Origin: Sphingomonadales bacterium UBA1936
GTDB lineage: Bacteria > Pseudomonadota > Alphaproteobacteria > Sphingomonadales > Sphingomonadaceae
Assembly: GCA_002336985.1 (NCBI GenBank)
Contig: DDFE01000102.1
Coordinates: forward strand, 1-44,098
Reading direction: 5' to 3'
Length of the DNA stretch: 44,098 bases
The translations under genes and the position numbers were made by a program. How positions within the stretch are numbered: the first letter of the stretch is position 1; the number at the start of each line of letters is the position of its first letter. Positions 1 to 7,132 of this stretch are shown here, one piece after another. Below the pieces are notes generated by a model. That model saw nothing but the letters and a program-made list of their open reading frames with translations, ran no database searches and was not told the origin of the DNA.

Positions 1-349
1 TGTGCACGATGAAGTTGACCGGCGTACGCAGCGACCTCGTGATCGCCAGTTCCCGGTCGAGCTTGTCCTCCGCCGTGCTCCAGAACTCGACCCGGTCGGT
101 CAGCTTCTCGTGATTGACGATGACGAGCAGATCGAAGTCGGACTGATAGCCCTTGGCCGTGTGCGGCTCGTCGACCCAGCCTCCGCGCGCGTAGCTGCCG
201 TAGAGGATGACCTTCAAAATCCGCGCCTGCTTCTTCCACTCCGACGTCGCGATCGCGGTTGCATCGCCGAACTGCTCGAACAGGACCTGCACCACACGTT
301 CGAGCTCGCGCTGCTTGGCAAGCGGAAGATGATCGAGGTCGGTACGCAT
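1..349 (-). CDS. Nucleotidyltransferase-HEPN protein, N-terminal part (runs off the left edge)
   Basis: Only the first 116 or so codons lie in the window; the gene continues past base 1. The translation shows a minimal nucleotidyltransferase core: LYGSYARG around residues 49-56 followed by the metal-binding SDFDLL (DxD) about 20 residues later. It is nearly the same as the complete gene at 28523-29449 on the other strand: I count 11 differences in 116 residues, mostly conservative. By that homology the full protein should carry a C-terminal HEPN domain. I placed the start at 349 to match the paralogue; an ATG two codons upstream, at 355, is equally possible, and neither has a clear ribosome binding site. 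Proteins of this kind are related to the MNT/HEPN toxin-antitoxin families, but here both halves are fused. Target unknown. Confidence 0.8.
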   Translation of the reverse strand, partial: MRTDLDHLPLAKQRELERVVQVLFEQFGDATAIATSEWKKQARILKVILYGSYARGGWVDEPHTAKGYQSDFDLLVIVNHEKLTDRVEFWSTAEDKLDRELAITRSLRTPVNFIVH

Positions 350-578
350 CGCCATGCAACTTAGAGTCTCGCGTCGCTAATGCCAGTGGAACGACCATTC
401 CGCCGTCGATATCGAGCACTCTCCATTGCGATTGACGTGGTTACAGCACTGATCTTGCGTTCAGCGTGTGGCGTACGCGCCGAGGCTATACCCGCCTGGC
501 GTCATGCACGACCGTGCGCAACTGTCCGCCATTGCACAAACGATTTGGCCGAACGCTGCGTTCTAGTCGCAGAAGCCC

Positions 579-707
579 TTAATCCTCGGGCGGAACGTCC
601 TCTACGCTTTCGCGTCCGCCATCATCGAAGAGCGGCGCTTGCTCCGGTGTCTCGTCGGTTCCGTTTGGCGGCGAGTCCGGATGCGGATCGGGGGGTGCGC
701 TGGCCAT
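579..707 (-). CDS. Small acidic proline-rich protein (42 aa), stress-promoter linked
   Basis: A 42-residue reading frame starting MASAPPDP and rich in Asp, Glu and Pro. No domain is recognised. I support it from its signals rather than its sequence: the ATG at 707 is preceded by a strong Shine-Dalgarno sequence (GAGGAGA, about 7 bases upstream), and 25 bases further up lies an EcfG-type promoter. The longer frame starting at 851 would run back through the promoter and is unlikely. Small disordered acidic proteins of this sort are common in sphingomonads. A role in the general stress response is inferred only from the promoter. Confidence 0.6.
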   Translation of the reverse strand: MASAPPDPHPDSPPNGTDETPEQAPLFDDGGRESVEDVPPED

Positions 708-731
708 TGCTCTGTCTCCTCGTTGACCGGA

Positions 732-756
732 AACGGCAAAGTGAAAGGAGAGTTCC
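732..756 (-). promoter_or_regulatory. EcfG (general stress sigma) promoter
   Basis: Read on the minus strand the site is GGAAC, 16 bases, then CGTT. This is the consensus for EcfG-dependent promoters of alphaproteobacteria (GGAAC-N16/17-CGTT). It sits 25 bases upstream of the ATG of the small acidic protein and points at it, which leaves room for the observed ribosome binding site. Confidence 0.65.
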
Positions 757-961
757 GGGCTTGCTTGGAATGCACGTCGTGTCGGTCCGCGTTGCACAGT
801 ATCGCGACACCCTTTTTCAGCACCCGCGGCTTGCCAAAGGATTTTCGGCAAGTATCAGCAGGTTGAAGATCATCGTTCCGACGGTTGAGACGCCTACCGG
901 GAACATTCCGATCCGCCAGCGCAGCTGCACGGATCGGGTAACCACCGGTGAGGCGAATTAC

Positions 962-1414
962 ATGACACAATGGGATATCGTGGCACGCCTTGGATGTGCC
1001 GTTCTGGCGGGATCGCTGCTCGGGATGGACCGCGAGATACGCGGTATTCAGGCAGGCCTACGAACCCATGCGCTGGTCGCCTTGAGCGCGGCCGCGATCA
1101 CCGTTTCGGCGCTGCTCCTCCATGACGCGCTCGACGCCGACGGACGAACTCGGACCGATCCCTTGCGCGTCGTCCAGGGACTGGCGCAGGCGATCGGTTT
1201 CATATCTGCCGGCGTGATCTTCGTGGCCCGCGACCGCGTGCTGAACGTGACGTCGGCCGTGAACGTCTGGCTTGCCGCCGCCATGGGGATCGCCGCTGGG
1301 GCCGGCCAGTACTTCCTGCTGCTGGTTTCGACCGGCCTTGGACTCTTCATTCTCGTGGCGGTACGCGCCATCGAACTGCTCTTTCCCGGGAAACGTCATA
1401 TCAAGGATGACTGA
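962..1414 (+). CDS. MgtC/SapB-family inner-membrane protein
   Basis: A 150-residue hydrophobic protein with the MgtC/SapB family signature: an N-terminal helix followed by GSLLGMDREIRG near residues 18-29, then LRTHALVAL, and later FISAGVIF and VTSAVNVWLAAAMGIAAGAG, the usual order of the conserved helices. The start at 962 gives the normal family N-terminus and has a GGTGAGG ribosome binding site; the open frame extends much further upstream (to 380) but that part does not resemble protein. MgtC proteins are tied to growth in low magnesium and to control of membrane ATP synthase; this short form lacks the C-terminal ACT-like domain of Salmonella MgtC. Its last codons overlap the start of the phospholipase D-like gene, so the two are probably translated together. 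Confidence 0.85.
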   Translation: MTQWDIVARLGCAVLAGSLLGMDREIRGIQAGLRTHALVALSAAAITVSALLLHDALDADGRTRTDPLRVVQGLAQAIGFISAGVIFVARDRVLNVTSAVNVWLAAAMGIAAGAGQYFLLLVSTGLGLFILVAVRAIELLFPGKRHIKDD

Positions 1415-2891
1415 CACTGGCCGTCCAGGACCGGTCGATGGGGGTGCCTATTGGCGGGTCGAGCGGGCAACCCGCGCTTCGGTCATCGTCGACGCGGACG
1501 ATTATTTCCGCCATCTTCGCCGCGCGATGCTCAAGGCACGGCGCCGCATCCTGCTGGTCGGCTGGGATTTCGACGCCCGCATCCGGTTCGCGGACGGCAA
1601 CGCGGACGGCGGTCCAGCATCGATCGGCAAGTTCATTTCGTGGCTCGTGAAGCAGAGGCCCGATCTCGACGTGCATATCCTCCGCTGGGATACGGGCGCG
1701 ATCAAGACGCTGTTTCATGCCCGCACGTTGCTGACGGTCCTGCGGTGGATCCGCGATCCGCAAATCCACCTGAAGCTCGATGGCCATCATCCGTTCGCCG
1801 GGTCCCATCACCAGAAGATCGTCGTCATCGATGACTGTGTCGCCTTTTGCGGCGGCATCGACATGACACGGGACCGCTGCGACACGCGCCGACATGCAGA
1901 CGACGACCCTTGTCGCGTCAATCCCGATGGGTCGACCTATGGACCATGGCACGATGCGACGACTGCGCTCGAAGGCCCGGTTGCGCGTGCGCTCGGCGAC
2001 ATGTGCCGCACGCGGTGGCGCGCTGCCGGCGGCAAGCCCCTCGCGCCAATCGAGGACAGCACGGACTGCTGGCCTGACGGCCTGGATGCTGATTTCAGCG
2101 ACGTATCCGTTGGGATATCGCGGACGTTGCCGGCCATGCGCGACCACGACGCAATTTGGGAAATCGAGGCGCTCTATGTTTCGCTGATCCGGCGCGCGCG
2201 TCGCTGGATTTACGCCGAGAGCCAGTATTTCGCGTCACGGCGGATCGCCGAAGCGATCGCGCAGCGTCTTCACGAACCGGATGCCCCGGAAGTGGTGATC
2301 GTCAATCCAACCACTGCCAACGGCTGGCTGGAGCCGGTCGCAATGGACACGGCTCGAGCACGTCTTGTCGCCGCTCTTCGCGACTGCGACCTGAAGGATC
2401 GCCTCCGGCTGTACCATCCCGTGACCGAATCGGGCGTTCCGGTCTATGTCCATGCGAAGGTCATGGTTGTCGACGACACGGCCCTGCGGGTCGGCTCGTC
2501 GAACTTCAATAACCGGTCGCTTCGTCTCGACAGCGAATGCGATGTCACCATCGACGCTGAGTTCGAAGGGCAGGGCAACATATCGAGCGGCATAAGCGCG
2601 ATCCGTGACGGGCTGATCGCCGAACATCTCGGTATTACGCGTGACGCCGTCGAAGCCACTCTCGCCGAAACCGGTTCGCTGATAGCGACCATCGACGCCT
2701 TGCGCAGTAGCAGCGGTCGCACGCTGCGCGACTTTAAGCTGCCCGAACTCGCTCCCACCGCGGAATGGATCGCCGACACCAAGTTGCTTGATCCAGAAGG
2801 CCCCGAAGAAATGTTCGAACCCTTCGCCCAGCGGCGTTCCTTGCTCGGGGCATTGCCGCATCGGCGCCGCCGTAGAAACGAGGTGCGGTAA
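1407..2891 (+). CDS. Phospholipase D-like protein (two HKD motifs)
   Basis: A 494-residue protein with two phospholipase D catalytic motifs. The first is HQKIVVID (H135, K137, D142) and the second is HAKVMVVDD (H349, K351, D356), each followed by the conserved Gly/Ser-rich stretch (GGIDMT and GSSNFNNRS). It has no clear signal peptide or membrane helices. The family includes phosphatidyltransferases and cardiolipin synthase-like enzymes, and this subgroup is often found as a stand-alone protein or fused to DedA/VTT membrane domains. The start at 1407 overlaps the stop of the MgtC-like gene by 8 bases and lies right after AAGG, so translational coupling is likely. An upstream extension to 1272 lies inside the MgtC gene and is rejected. 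Substrate is not predictable. Confidence 0.88.
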   Translation: MTDTGRPGPVDGGAYWRVERATRASVIVDADDYFRHLRRAMLKARRRILLVGWDFDARIRFADGNADGGPASIGKFISWLVKQRPDLDVHILRWDTGAIKTLFHARTLLTVLRWIRDPQIHLKLDGHHPFAGSHHQKIVVIDDCVAFCGGIDMTRDRCDTRRHADDDPCRVNPDGSTYGPWHDATTALEGPVARALGDMCRTRWRAAGGKPLAPIEDSTDCWPDGLDADFSDVSVGISRTLPAMRDHDAIWEIEALYVSLIRRARRWIYAESQYFASRRIAEAIAQRLHEPDAPEVVIVNPTTANGWLEPVAMDTARARLVAALRDCDLKDRLRLYHPVTESGVPVYVHAKVMVVDDTALRVGSSNFNNRSLRLDSECDVTIDAEFEGQGNISSGISAIRDGLIAEHLGITRDAVEATLAETGSLIATIDALRSSSGRTLRDFKLPELAPTAEWIADTKLLDPEGPEEMFEPFAQRRSLLGALPHRRRRRNEVR

Positions 2892-4160
2892 TCAGAGACC
2901 AAGGAGGAGGCGTCCTCCCCTGATCGCGCCCGACGCACCTGCGAGGAACGAGCCGACCCGGTTCCTGATTAGGTCATCGACCAACGAAGGATCGGCGAGC
3001 GTGCTCGCATCCCCCAGGCTCGACACGTCGTCCTCCGCGATCTTGCGCAGGATGCGGTGCATGATCTTGCCCGAACGCGTCTGGGTAGGCCTGGCGTGAA
3101 CTGGATTGCATCGGGTGTCGCGATCGGCCCGATCTCTGTCCGGACCCAGGTAACGAGTTCCTTGCGCAATGCGTCGCTGGGATCCTCACCAGCGTTCAGC
3201 GTCACATAGGCGTAAATACCCTGTCCCTTGATGTCGTGCGGGAATCCGACGACCGCTGCCTCCGCGACAGTCTTGTGCAGCACCAGCGCGGATTCGACCT
3301 CGGCCGTTCCCATGCGGTGGCCCGATACGTTGATAACATCATCGACGCGACCGGTGATCCAGTAATAGCCATCTTCGTCGCGCCGGCACCCGTCGCCGGT
3401 GAAATAGCTGCCCGGATCGGTCGAGAAATAGGTCTGGAAGAACCGGTCGTGATCGCCCCACACGGTGCGCATCTGCCCCGGCCAGCTGCGCCGGATAACC
3501 AGATTGCCGTCGGTCGCACCGTCGAGCAACTTGCCGTCCGCATCGACAGGCGCCGGTTGGACGCCGAAGAAGGGCTTGATGGCAGACCCTGGCGACCGCC
3601 GGTTCGGTCTGCCACCATGTATCGACGATCGGGCAGCGCCCTTCGCCCACGACGTCGTAATACCAGCGCCAGGCCTCGGGATTGATCGGCTCGCCGACGG
3701 AACCCAGCAGGCGCAGCGACGCGCGGCTGGTGCGAGTGACGTAGTCGTCACCTTCGCGCATGAGCGCGCGGAGTGCGGTAGGCGCGGTGTAGAGTTGCGC
3801 GACCTGGTGCTTGTCGACAACTTCCCATATTCGCGAAGGGGTCGGCCAGTTGGACACGCCTTCGTACATCAGGGTCGTGACGCCGTTCGAAAGCGGGCCG
3901 TAGACGATGTAGCTGTGTCCCGTGACCCAGCCCACGTCGGCGGCGCACCAATAGACGTCACCATCCCTGCAATCGAAGACGCATTCGTGGGTGTAGCTGG
4001 CCCAGAGGAGGTAGCCACCGGTCGTGTGAAGGACGCCCTTGGGCTTTCCGGTCGATCCCGAGGTGTAGAGCAGGAACAGCGGGTCTTCGGCGTCCATCGC
4101 TTCTCGCGCACAATCCGGCGATACAGAAGCCGCAGCTTCATCATACCAGACGTCCCGACC
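2892..4160 (-). pseudogene. acs: Acetyl-CoA synthetase remnant (5'-truncated, frameshifted)
   Basis: The minus strand carries about the last two thirds of an AMP-forming acetyl-CoA synthetase. The ATP-binding loop LYTSGSTGKPKGV and DVGWVTGHSYIVYGPL are intact. The coding sequence is broken three ways. Homology begins abruptly at GRDVWYDE (about 4160), so roughly the first 200 residues are missing. Near 3590-3600, after VDTWWQTE, around a dozen codons are missing (the stretch normally between TGG and PGSAIKPFFG) and the frame shifts. Near 3083 one base is lost just before TRSGKIM, the motif with the catalytic C-terminal lysine. The third frame then runs to a TGA at 2892. The gene cannot make an active enzyme. 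It stands next to an integrase remnant, which may be connected with its truncation. Confidence 0.9.
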
Positions 4161-4286
4161 AAAACAACCATTGCAGCAGCTCTCAAGACGGCCCAAATTG
4201 TCTATAAGAATCTGAAATTAGCGATATTTTTTCTAGTAATCGTGCCACACTGGCCCGCTGGATGCCGGGGCAGCCCACCTACTCTG

Positions 4287-4332
4287 TTGGTAAAATTGTT
4301 GGTACGTGTTGGGCATTGAGGTAAATTACCAA
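4287..4332 (+). repeat. TTGGTA/TACCAA repeats before the integrase remnant
   Basis: Two direct copies of TTGGTA (4287-4292 and 4299-4304), a partial third (TTGG), and an inverted copy, TACCAA (4327-4332), lie just upstream of the integrase start codon. They could be operator or recombinase arm sites. The flanking DNA from about 4200 is clearly more AT-rich than the genes on either side, as expected at the edge of a mobile element. Confidence 0.4.
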
Positions 4333-4333
4333 C

Positions 4334-4555
4334 ATGCTTACCGACACCTCGCTCCGCAGTCTGAAACCAGCGGCAAAGCCGGTGAAGAAAGCAGATAATG
4401 GCGGACTGTTCGTGCTGGTCCCTCCCGTCGGGCCAGAAACACTGGCGCCTGGCATACCGGTTTGAAGAAAAGCAGAAGCTTTTATCCGGCGGACCCTACT
4501 CGCCGCGTTAGCGGAAGAGACCAGGGCTAGCCGAAAGAAACTGTGCTCGAAAATG
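4334..4555 (+). pseudogene. Tyrosine integrase remnant (N-terminal DUF4102-type arm-binding domain)
   Basis: The reading frame from ATG 4334 starts MLTDTSLRSLKP and continues with KKADNGGLFVLV, the classic N-terminus of island and prophage integrases with the DUF4102 arm-binding domain. A frameshift follows. In the next frame QKHWRLAYRFEEKQKLL continues the family pattern, and after another shift LAALAEETRASRKK matches the end of the domain. Nothing resembling the catalytic domain (R-HxxR-Y) follows before the CDF gene at 4575. The protein is therefore dead and truncated to about 75 codons. It marks a former integration event next to the broken acetyl-CoA synthetase gene. Confidence 0.75.
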
Positions 4556-4574
4556 AGTCGTAAGCCCCAAGGAT

Positions 4575-5207
4575 TCAAAGGTTGGGACTGAGTTCGGACC
4601 GCGCATCGTGGACAATCACATAGGCCGAATGGAGAAACAGGAGGGCGATCACGCCGGCGACCACGAGGTCGGGCCACGCGCTGCCCGTCCAAGCAACAAG
4701 CCCGGCCGCCACGATGACGGCGACGTTCGCAACTGCATCGTTGCGGCTGAACAGCCAGATTGCCCGCACATTGGCGTCGCCTTCACGGAAACGGGCGAGC
4801 AGCAAGGCGGACGTGACGTTGACGGCTAGCGCCACGGCACCAATCCCGCCCATCAGTTCCGCTTCCGGCACGGCAGCATTCAGCGCGCGCCAGATCGCGA
4901 AGGCGATCACGCCGAAGCCCAGCGTGCCCAGAAACAGCCCTTGCGTGAGCGCTACTTGGGCACGGGCACGGGCAGACCATGCGAGGGCAATCAGGCCCAG
5001 CAGGCTGATCGAGCCATCCCCGAGGAAGTCGAGCGAATCCGCCTTCAGGGCCTGACTGTCGGCGACAAAGCCGCCGATCAGCTCGCACAGGCCAAACGCG
5101 AGGTTGAGCGCGACGACGATCTTAAGCGCGTGTCGATAGGCCGGGTCGTGTTGTGCGCGTTTCTCGTCGCCACGACAGGCGCAGGATGAGGAAGCGGATT
5201 CGGTCAT
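4575..5207 (-). CDS. Short CDF-family cation efflux transporter
   Basis: A 210-residue membrane protein with about six hydrophobic helices and the cation diffusion facilitator layout. The metal-site helix 2 reads KADSLDFLGDGSISLLGL and helix 5 contains the paired FSRNDAVANV; the usual His/Asp of helix 5 is replaced in part by Ser/Asn. The N-terminus is Cys-rich (SSSCAC). It lacks the cytoplasmic C-terminal dimerisation domain of YiiP/CzcD, as is usual for the short CDF members found beside CadR/PbrR-type regulators. It is divergent from the MerR gene and has a MerR-type promoter. I chose ATG 5207 over 5222 because the predicted transcription start coincides with 5207. Likely job: export of the metal sensed by the neighbouring regulator. 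Confidence 0.85.
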   Translation of the reverse strand: MTESASSSCACRGDEKRAQHDPAYRHALKIVVALNLAFGLCELIGGFVADSQALKADSLDFLGDGSISLLGLIALAWSARARAQVALTQGLFLGTLGFGVIAFAIWRALNAAVPEAELMGGIGAVALAVNVTSALLLARFREGDANVRAIWLFSRNDAVANVAVIVAAGLVAWTGSAWPDLVVAGVIALLFLHSAYVIVHDARSELSPNL

Positions 5208-5213
5208 GAAGCT

Positions 5214-5244
5214 TCCGTACAATCTCTAGTCACTGTAGAAGCAA
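5214..5244 (-). promoter_or_regulatory. MerR-type promoter of the CDF gene
   Basis: On the minus strand: TTGCTT (5244-5239), a 19-base spacer containing CTACAG-TGA-CTAGAG, and TACGGA (5219-5214) as the -10 box. The overlong 19-base spacer carrying a dyad between -35 and -10 is the mark of promoters activated by MerR proteins through DNA untwisting. The predicted start is about 7 bases downstream, at or next to the A of ATG 5207. Confidence 0.7.
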
Positions 5245-5288
5245 GCGTTATGCGATACGTTCGCGGGCACGCTGGAGACAAAGACGGC

Positions 5289-5684
5289 ATGAAAATCGGA
5301 GAGCTATCGCGCGCGACCGCCACCAAAGTGACGACGATCCGCTTCTACGAGGAAATCGGGTTGCTCGACCGGCCGGTGCGGACCGAGTCTAATCGGCGCA
5401 CCTATGCGCTTCGCGATGTCGATCGGGTCAACTTCGTTCGCAACGGCCGCAGGCTGGGCTTCTCGATCGAGGAAATCCGTTCGCTCATTGCGCTCGCCAG
5501 CGAGCCGGGGCGCGATTGCGGGGAAGCGATGGCAATCGCATCTCGCCACCTCGCCGCGGTTGAAGAACGCTTGGGACAACTCGCCGCTCTTCGCGACGAA
5601 CTGGGGGCGATGAGCCGGAATTGCGATCGCCAGCGGATCGCCGACTGCCGCGTCATCCAGGCCATCGCCCGGCCGGTCGCATAG
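5289..5684 (+). CDS. MerR-family metal-responsive regulator (CadR/PbrR-like)
   Basis: A 131-residue regulator. Residues 1-70 form the MerR winged helix (MKIGELSR, TIRFYEEIGLL, NRRTYALRDVDRVNFVRNGRRLGFSIEEIRSL), followed by the long dimerisation helix. Metal-binding cysteines are C77 (in DCGEA), C112 and C120, the spacing seen in CadR, PbrR and ZntR, which sense Cd, Pb or Zn; copper sensors (CueR) lack the first one. The start at 5289 gives the canonical N-terminus and has GGAG about 10 bases upstream; the frame from 5250 would add an unrelated leader. It is divergent from the CDF gene and upstream of two further genes that carry matching promoters, so it is the likely activator of all three. 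Which metal is sensed cannot be read from sequence alone. Confidence 0.88.
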   Translation: MKIGELSRATATKVTTIRFYEEIGLLDRPVRTESNRRTYALRDVDRVNFVRNGRRLGFSIEEIRSLIALASEPGRDCGEAMAIASRHLAAVEERLGQLAALRDELGAMSRNCDRQRIADCRVIQAIARPVA

Positions 5685-5713
5685 CGAACGCGCCATCTCT
5701 TCGCGAAAAGGGC

Positions 5714-5744
5714 TTGATCCTCCAGTGGCTGGAAGAAGTAGACG
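5714..5744 (+). promoter_or_regulatory. MerR-type promoter of the aspartyl protease gene
   Basis: TTGATC (5714-5719), a 19-base spacer with the near-palindrome CTCCAG-TGG-CTGGAA, then TAGACG (5739-5744). It has the same spacing and layout as the sites at 5214-5244 and 7096-7126. Confidence 0.7.
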
Positions 5745-5763
5745 CTGAACGATCGCTGCGACT

Positions 5764-7017
5764 TTGGACAGCGACCAACCGGGTCATGTGGTGAAGCGCA
5801 ATTCGGACGTCTCGACCGTACAGCGACGAGCGATACTCGCCGGCCTTCTGTCCGGAAGTGGCTTGGCGATGGCGGCCACGCCATCCCGCTTGCTCGCCAT
5901 GACGGCGCATCCGGGCGGATTGTGGAGCGGGCTCGCTTCCGATGCCGTTTGGGACAGCTTCGAAATGGCAACCGGCGATACGCTGGTGGTGCGTGCGGAC
6001 GTCGGCGGAATTTCGGTCGCGGCCATTCTCGACAGCGGCAGCGCAGCCTCCATCATCAGCGCTTCGCTCGCGCAGCGACTGGGGCTGGACGGGGCCGAGA
6101 CACGCACGATCCGCGGATTGGGCGGACGAGCCTCCGCGAGGATCGTCCGCGACCTCGATGTCGTGATCGGCCGGGAGTCACGCCACCTTGCCCTGGCCTA
6201 TACTGCCGATCTTGATACGGCGTCGGCCGCGTTCGGCAGGCCGATCGAGCTCGTATTGGGCCAGGACGTGCTCGCCGGTCGGTGCCTGGCGCTGGATTTC
6301 GCGAATGCGCGCTACGCCTTGGCCGAGCGCTTTGCAGGCGGACCGGATTGGGCTTTCACGCCAATGGGGCACGGGAGCAATCGCGAGCTGTTGGTCTATG
6401 CGTCGATCGCCGGACTCGATCCTGTGCCGCTCGTGGTCGACCTCGGGAGCAGCACGGCGCTGATAGTTTCGCGCGGCTATGCTGATCGGCACGGCTTGCT
6501 AGACGGCAAGCCGCGTTCAACCGCGGTTCTCGGCGGCGTGGACGGCAAGCGTCTCGCAACCACGTTCACGGTGGATCGTACCGAGGTCGCGGGCCTAGGC
6601 GTGGATGTCATCCCCGCGCTCGCCGTCGACGATTGGCTTTCCGGCAGCACGGTTGGCACTATCGGCCTGCCGCTGCTTGCACAATTCGACGTGGTGCTCG
6701 ACTTCACGGTCGGACGGCTCTGGCTCCACGCGCTCGCATCCGGCCGCCGACCGCCCATGCTGGAGGATCATAGCGGCCTCGGTCTCGCGGCTTCCACCGA
6801 CGCCCTCATTGTGGTCCATGTCGCGGTGGGAAGTCCCGCGGCGCGCGACGGCTGGGCGATCGGAGAGCGGATCGTTGCTGTCGATGGCCGACAGATCGAC
6901 TTTACCTATACCCAAGGAGCGCTCTGGCGCTGGCGTTTCGGACCTGTCGGAAGACGCGTGAGACTCACGGTCGACGGCGGCGCCGTCCGCGAAATCCGGC
7001 TTGCCGACTATTATTGA
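5764..7017 (+). CDS. Exported retropepsin-like aspartyl protease with C-terminal PDZ domain
   Basis: A 417-residue protein if read from TTG 5764. It opens with a twin-arginine-like signal (VQRRAILAGLLSGSGLAMAA), so it is probably exported folded to the periplasm. Two pepsin-type lobes follow: the first active-site loop is ILDSGSAASI (D90) and the second is VVDLGSSTALI (D226, with Leu in place of the usual Ser/Thr). About 135 residues later comes a PDZ domain (GLGLAA, then VGSPAARDGWAIGERIVAVDG). The start is uncertain: TTG 5764 and GTG 5788 or 5791 all lie downstream of the MerR-type promoter, and none has a good ribosome binding site. Placement between the MerR gene and the FTR1 gene implies a role in the envelope response to metal. 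The substrate is unknown. Confidence 0.78.
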   Translation: MDSDQPGHVVKRNSDVSTVQRRAILAGLLSGSGLAMAATPSRLLAMTAHPGGLWSGLASDAVWDSFEMATGDTLVVRADVGGISVAAILDSGSAASIISASLAQRLGLDGAETRTIRGLGGRASARIVRDLDVVIGRESRHLALAYTADLDTASAAFGRPIELVLGQDVLAGRCLALDFANARYALAERFAGGPDWAFTPMGHGSNRELLVYASIAGLDPVPLVVDLGSSTALIVSRGYADRHGLLDGKPRSTAVLGGVDGKRLATTFTVDRTEVAGLGVDVIPALAVDDWLSGSTVGTIGLPLLAQFDVVLDFTVGRLWLHALASGRRPPMLEDHSGLGLAASTDALIVVHVAVGSPAARDGWAIGERIVAVDGRQIDFTYTQGALWRWRFGPVGRRVRLTVDGGAVREIRLADYY

Positions 7018-7095
7018 TCCTGGCCAACCGGACGTCGCCCATGCTGTGCACCACGCCGTTCTGATAATTGCTATTGCGTCGTGCTCGCAAAGTTC

Positions 7096-7126
7096 TTGCT
7101 TCTACAGCTACTGGAGGTTGTAGGGC
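7096..7126 (+). promoter_or_regulatory. MerR-type promoter of the FTR1 gene
   Basis: TTGCTT (7096-7101), a 19-base spacer with CTACAG-CTA-CTGGAG, then TAGGGC (7121-7126). The -10 box ends 6 bases before ATG 7133, so transcription should begin at or beside the start codon. Confidence 0.72.
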
Positions 7127-7132
7127 GTAACG

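Noticed and set aside
2..364. Plus-strand frame at the left edge
   Set aside because: It is the shadow of the nucleotidyltransferase-HEPN gene; the same shadow appears opposite the second copy at 28262-28870.
380..961. Upstream extension of the MgtC-like frame to 380
   Set aside because: The added 194 residues do not resemble protein and cross the small acidic gene and its promoter on the other strand; family members start at the 962 position.
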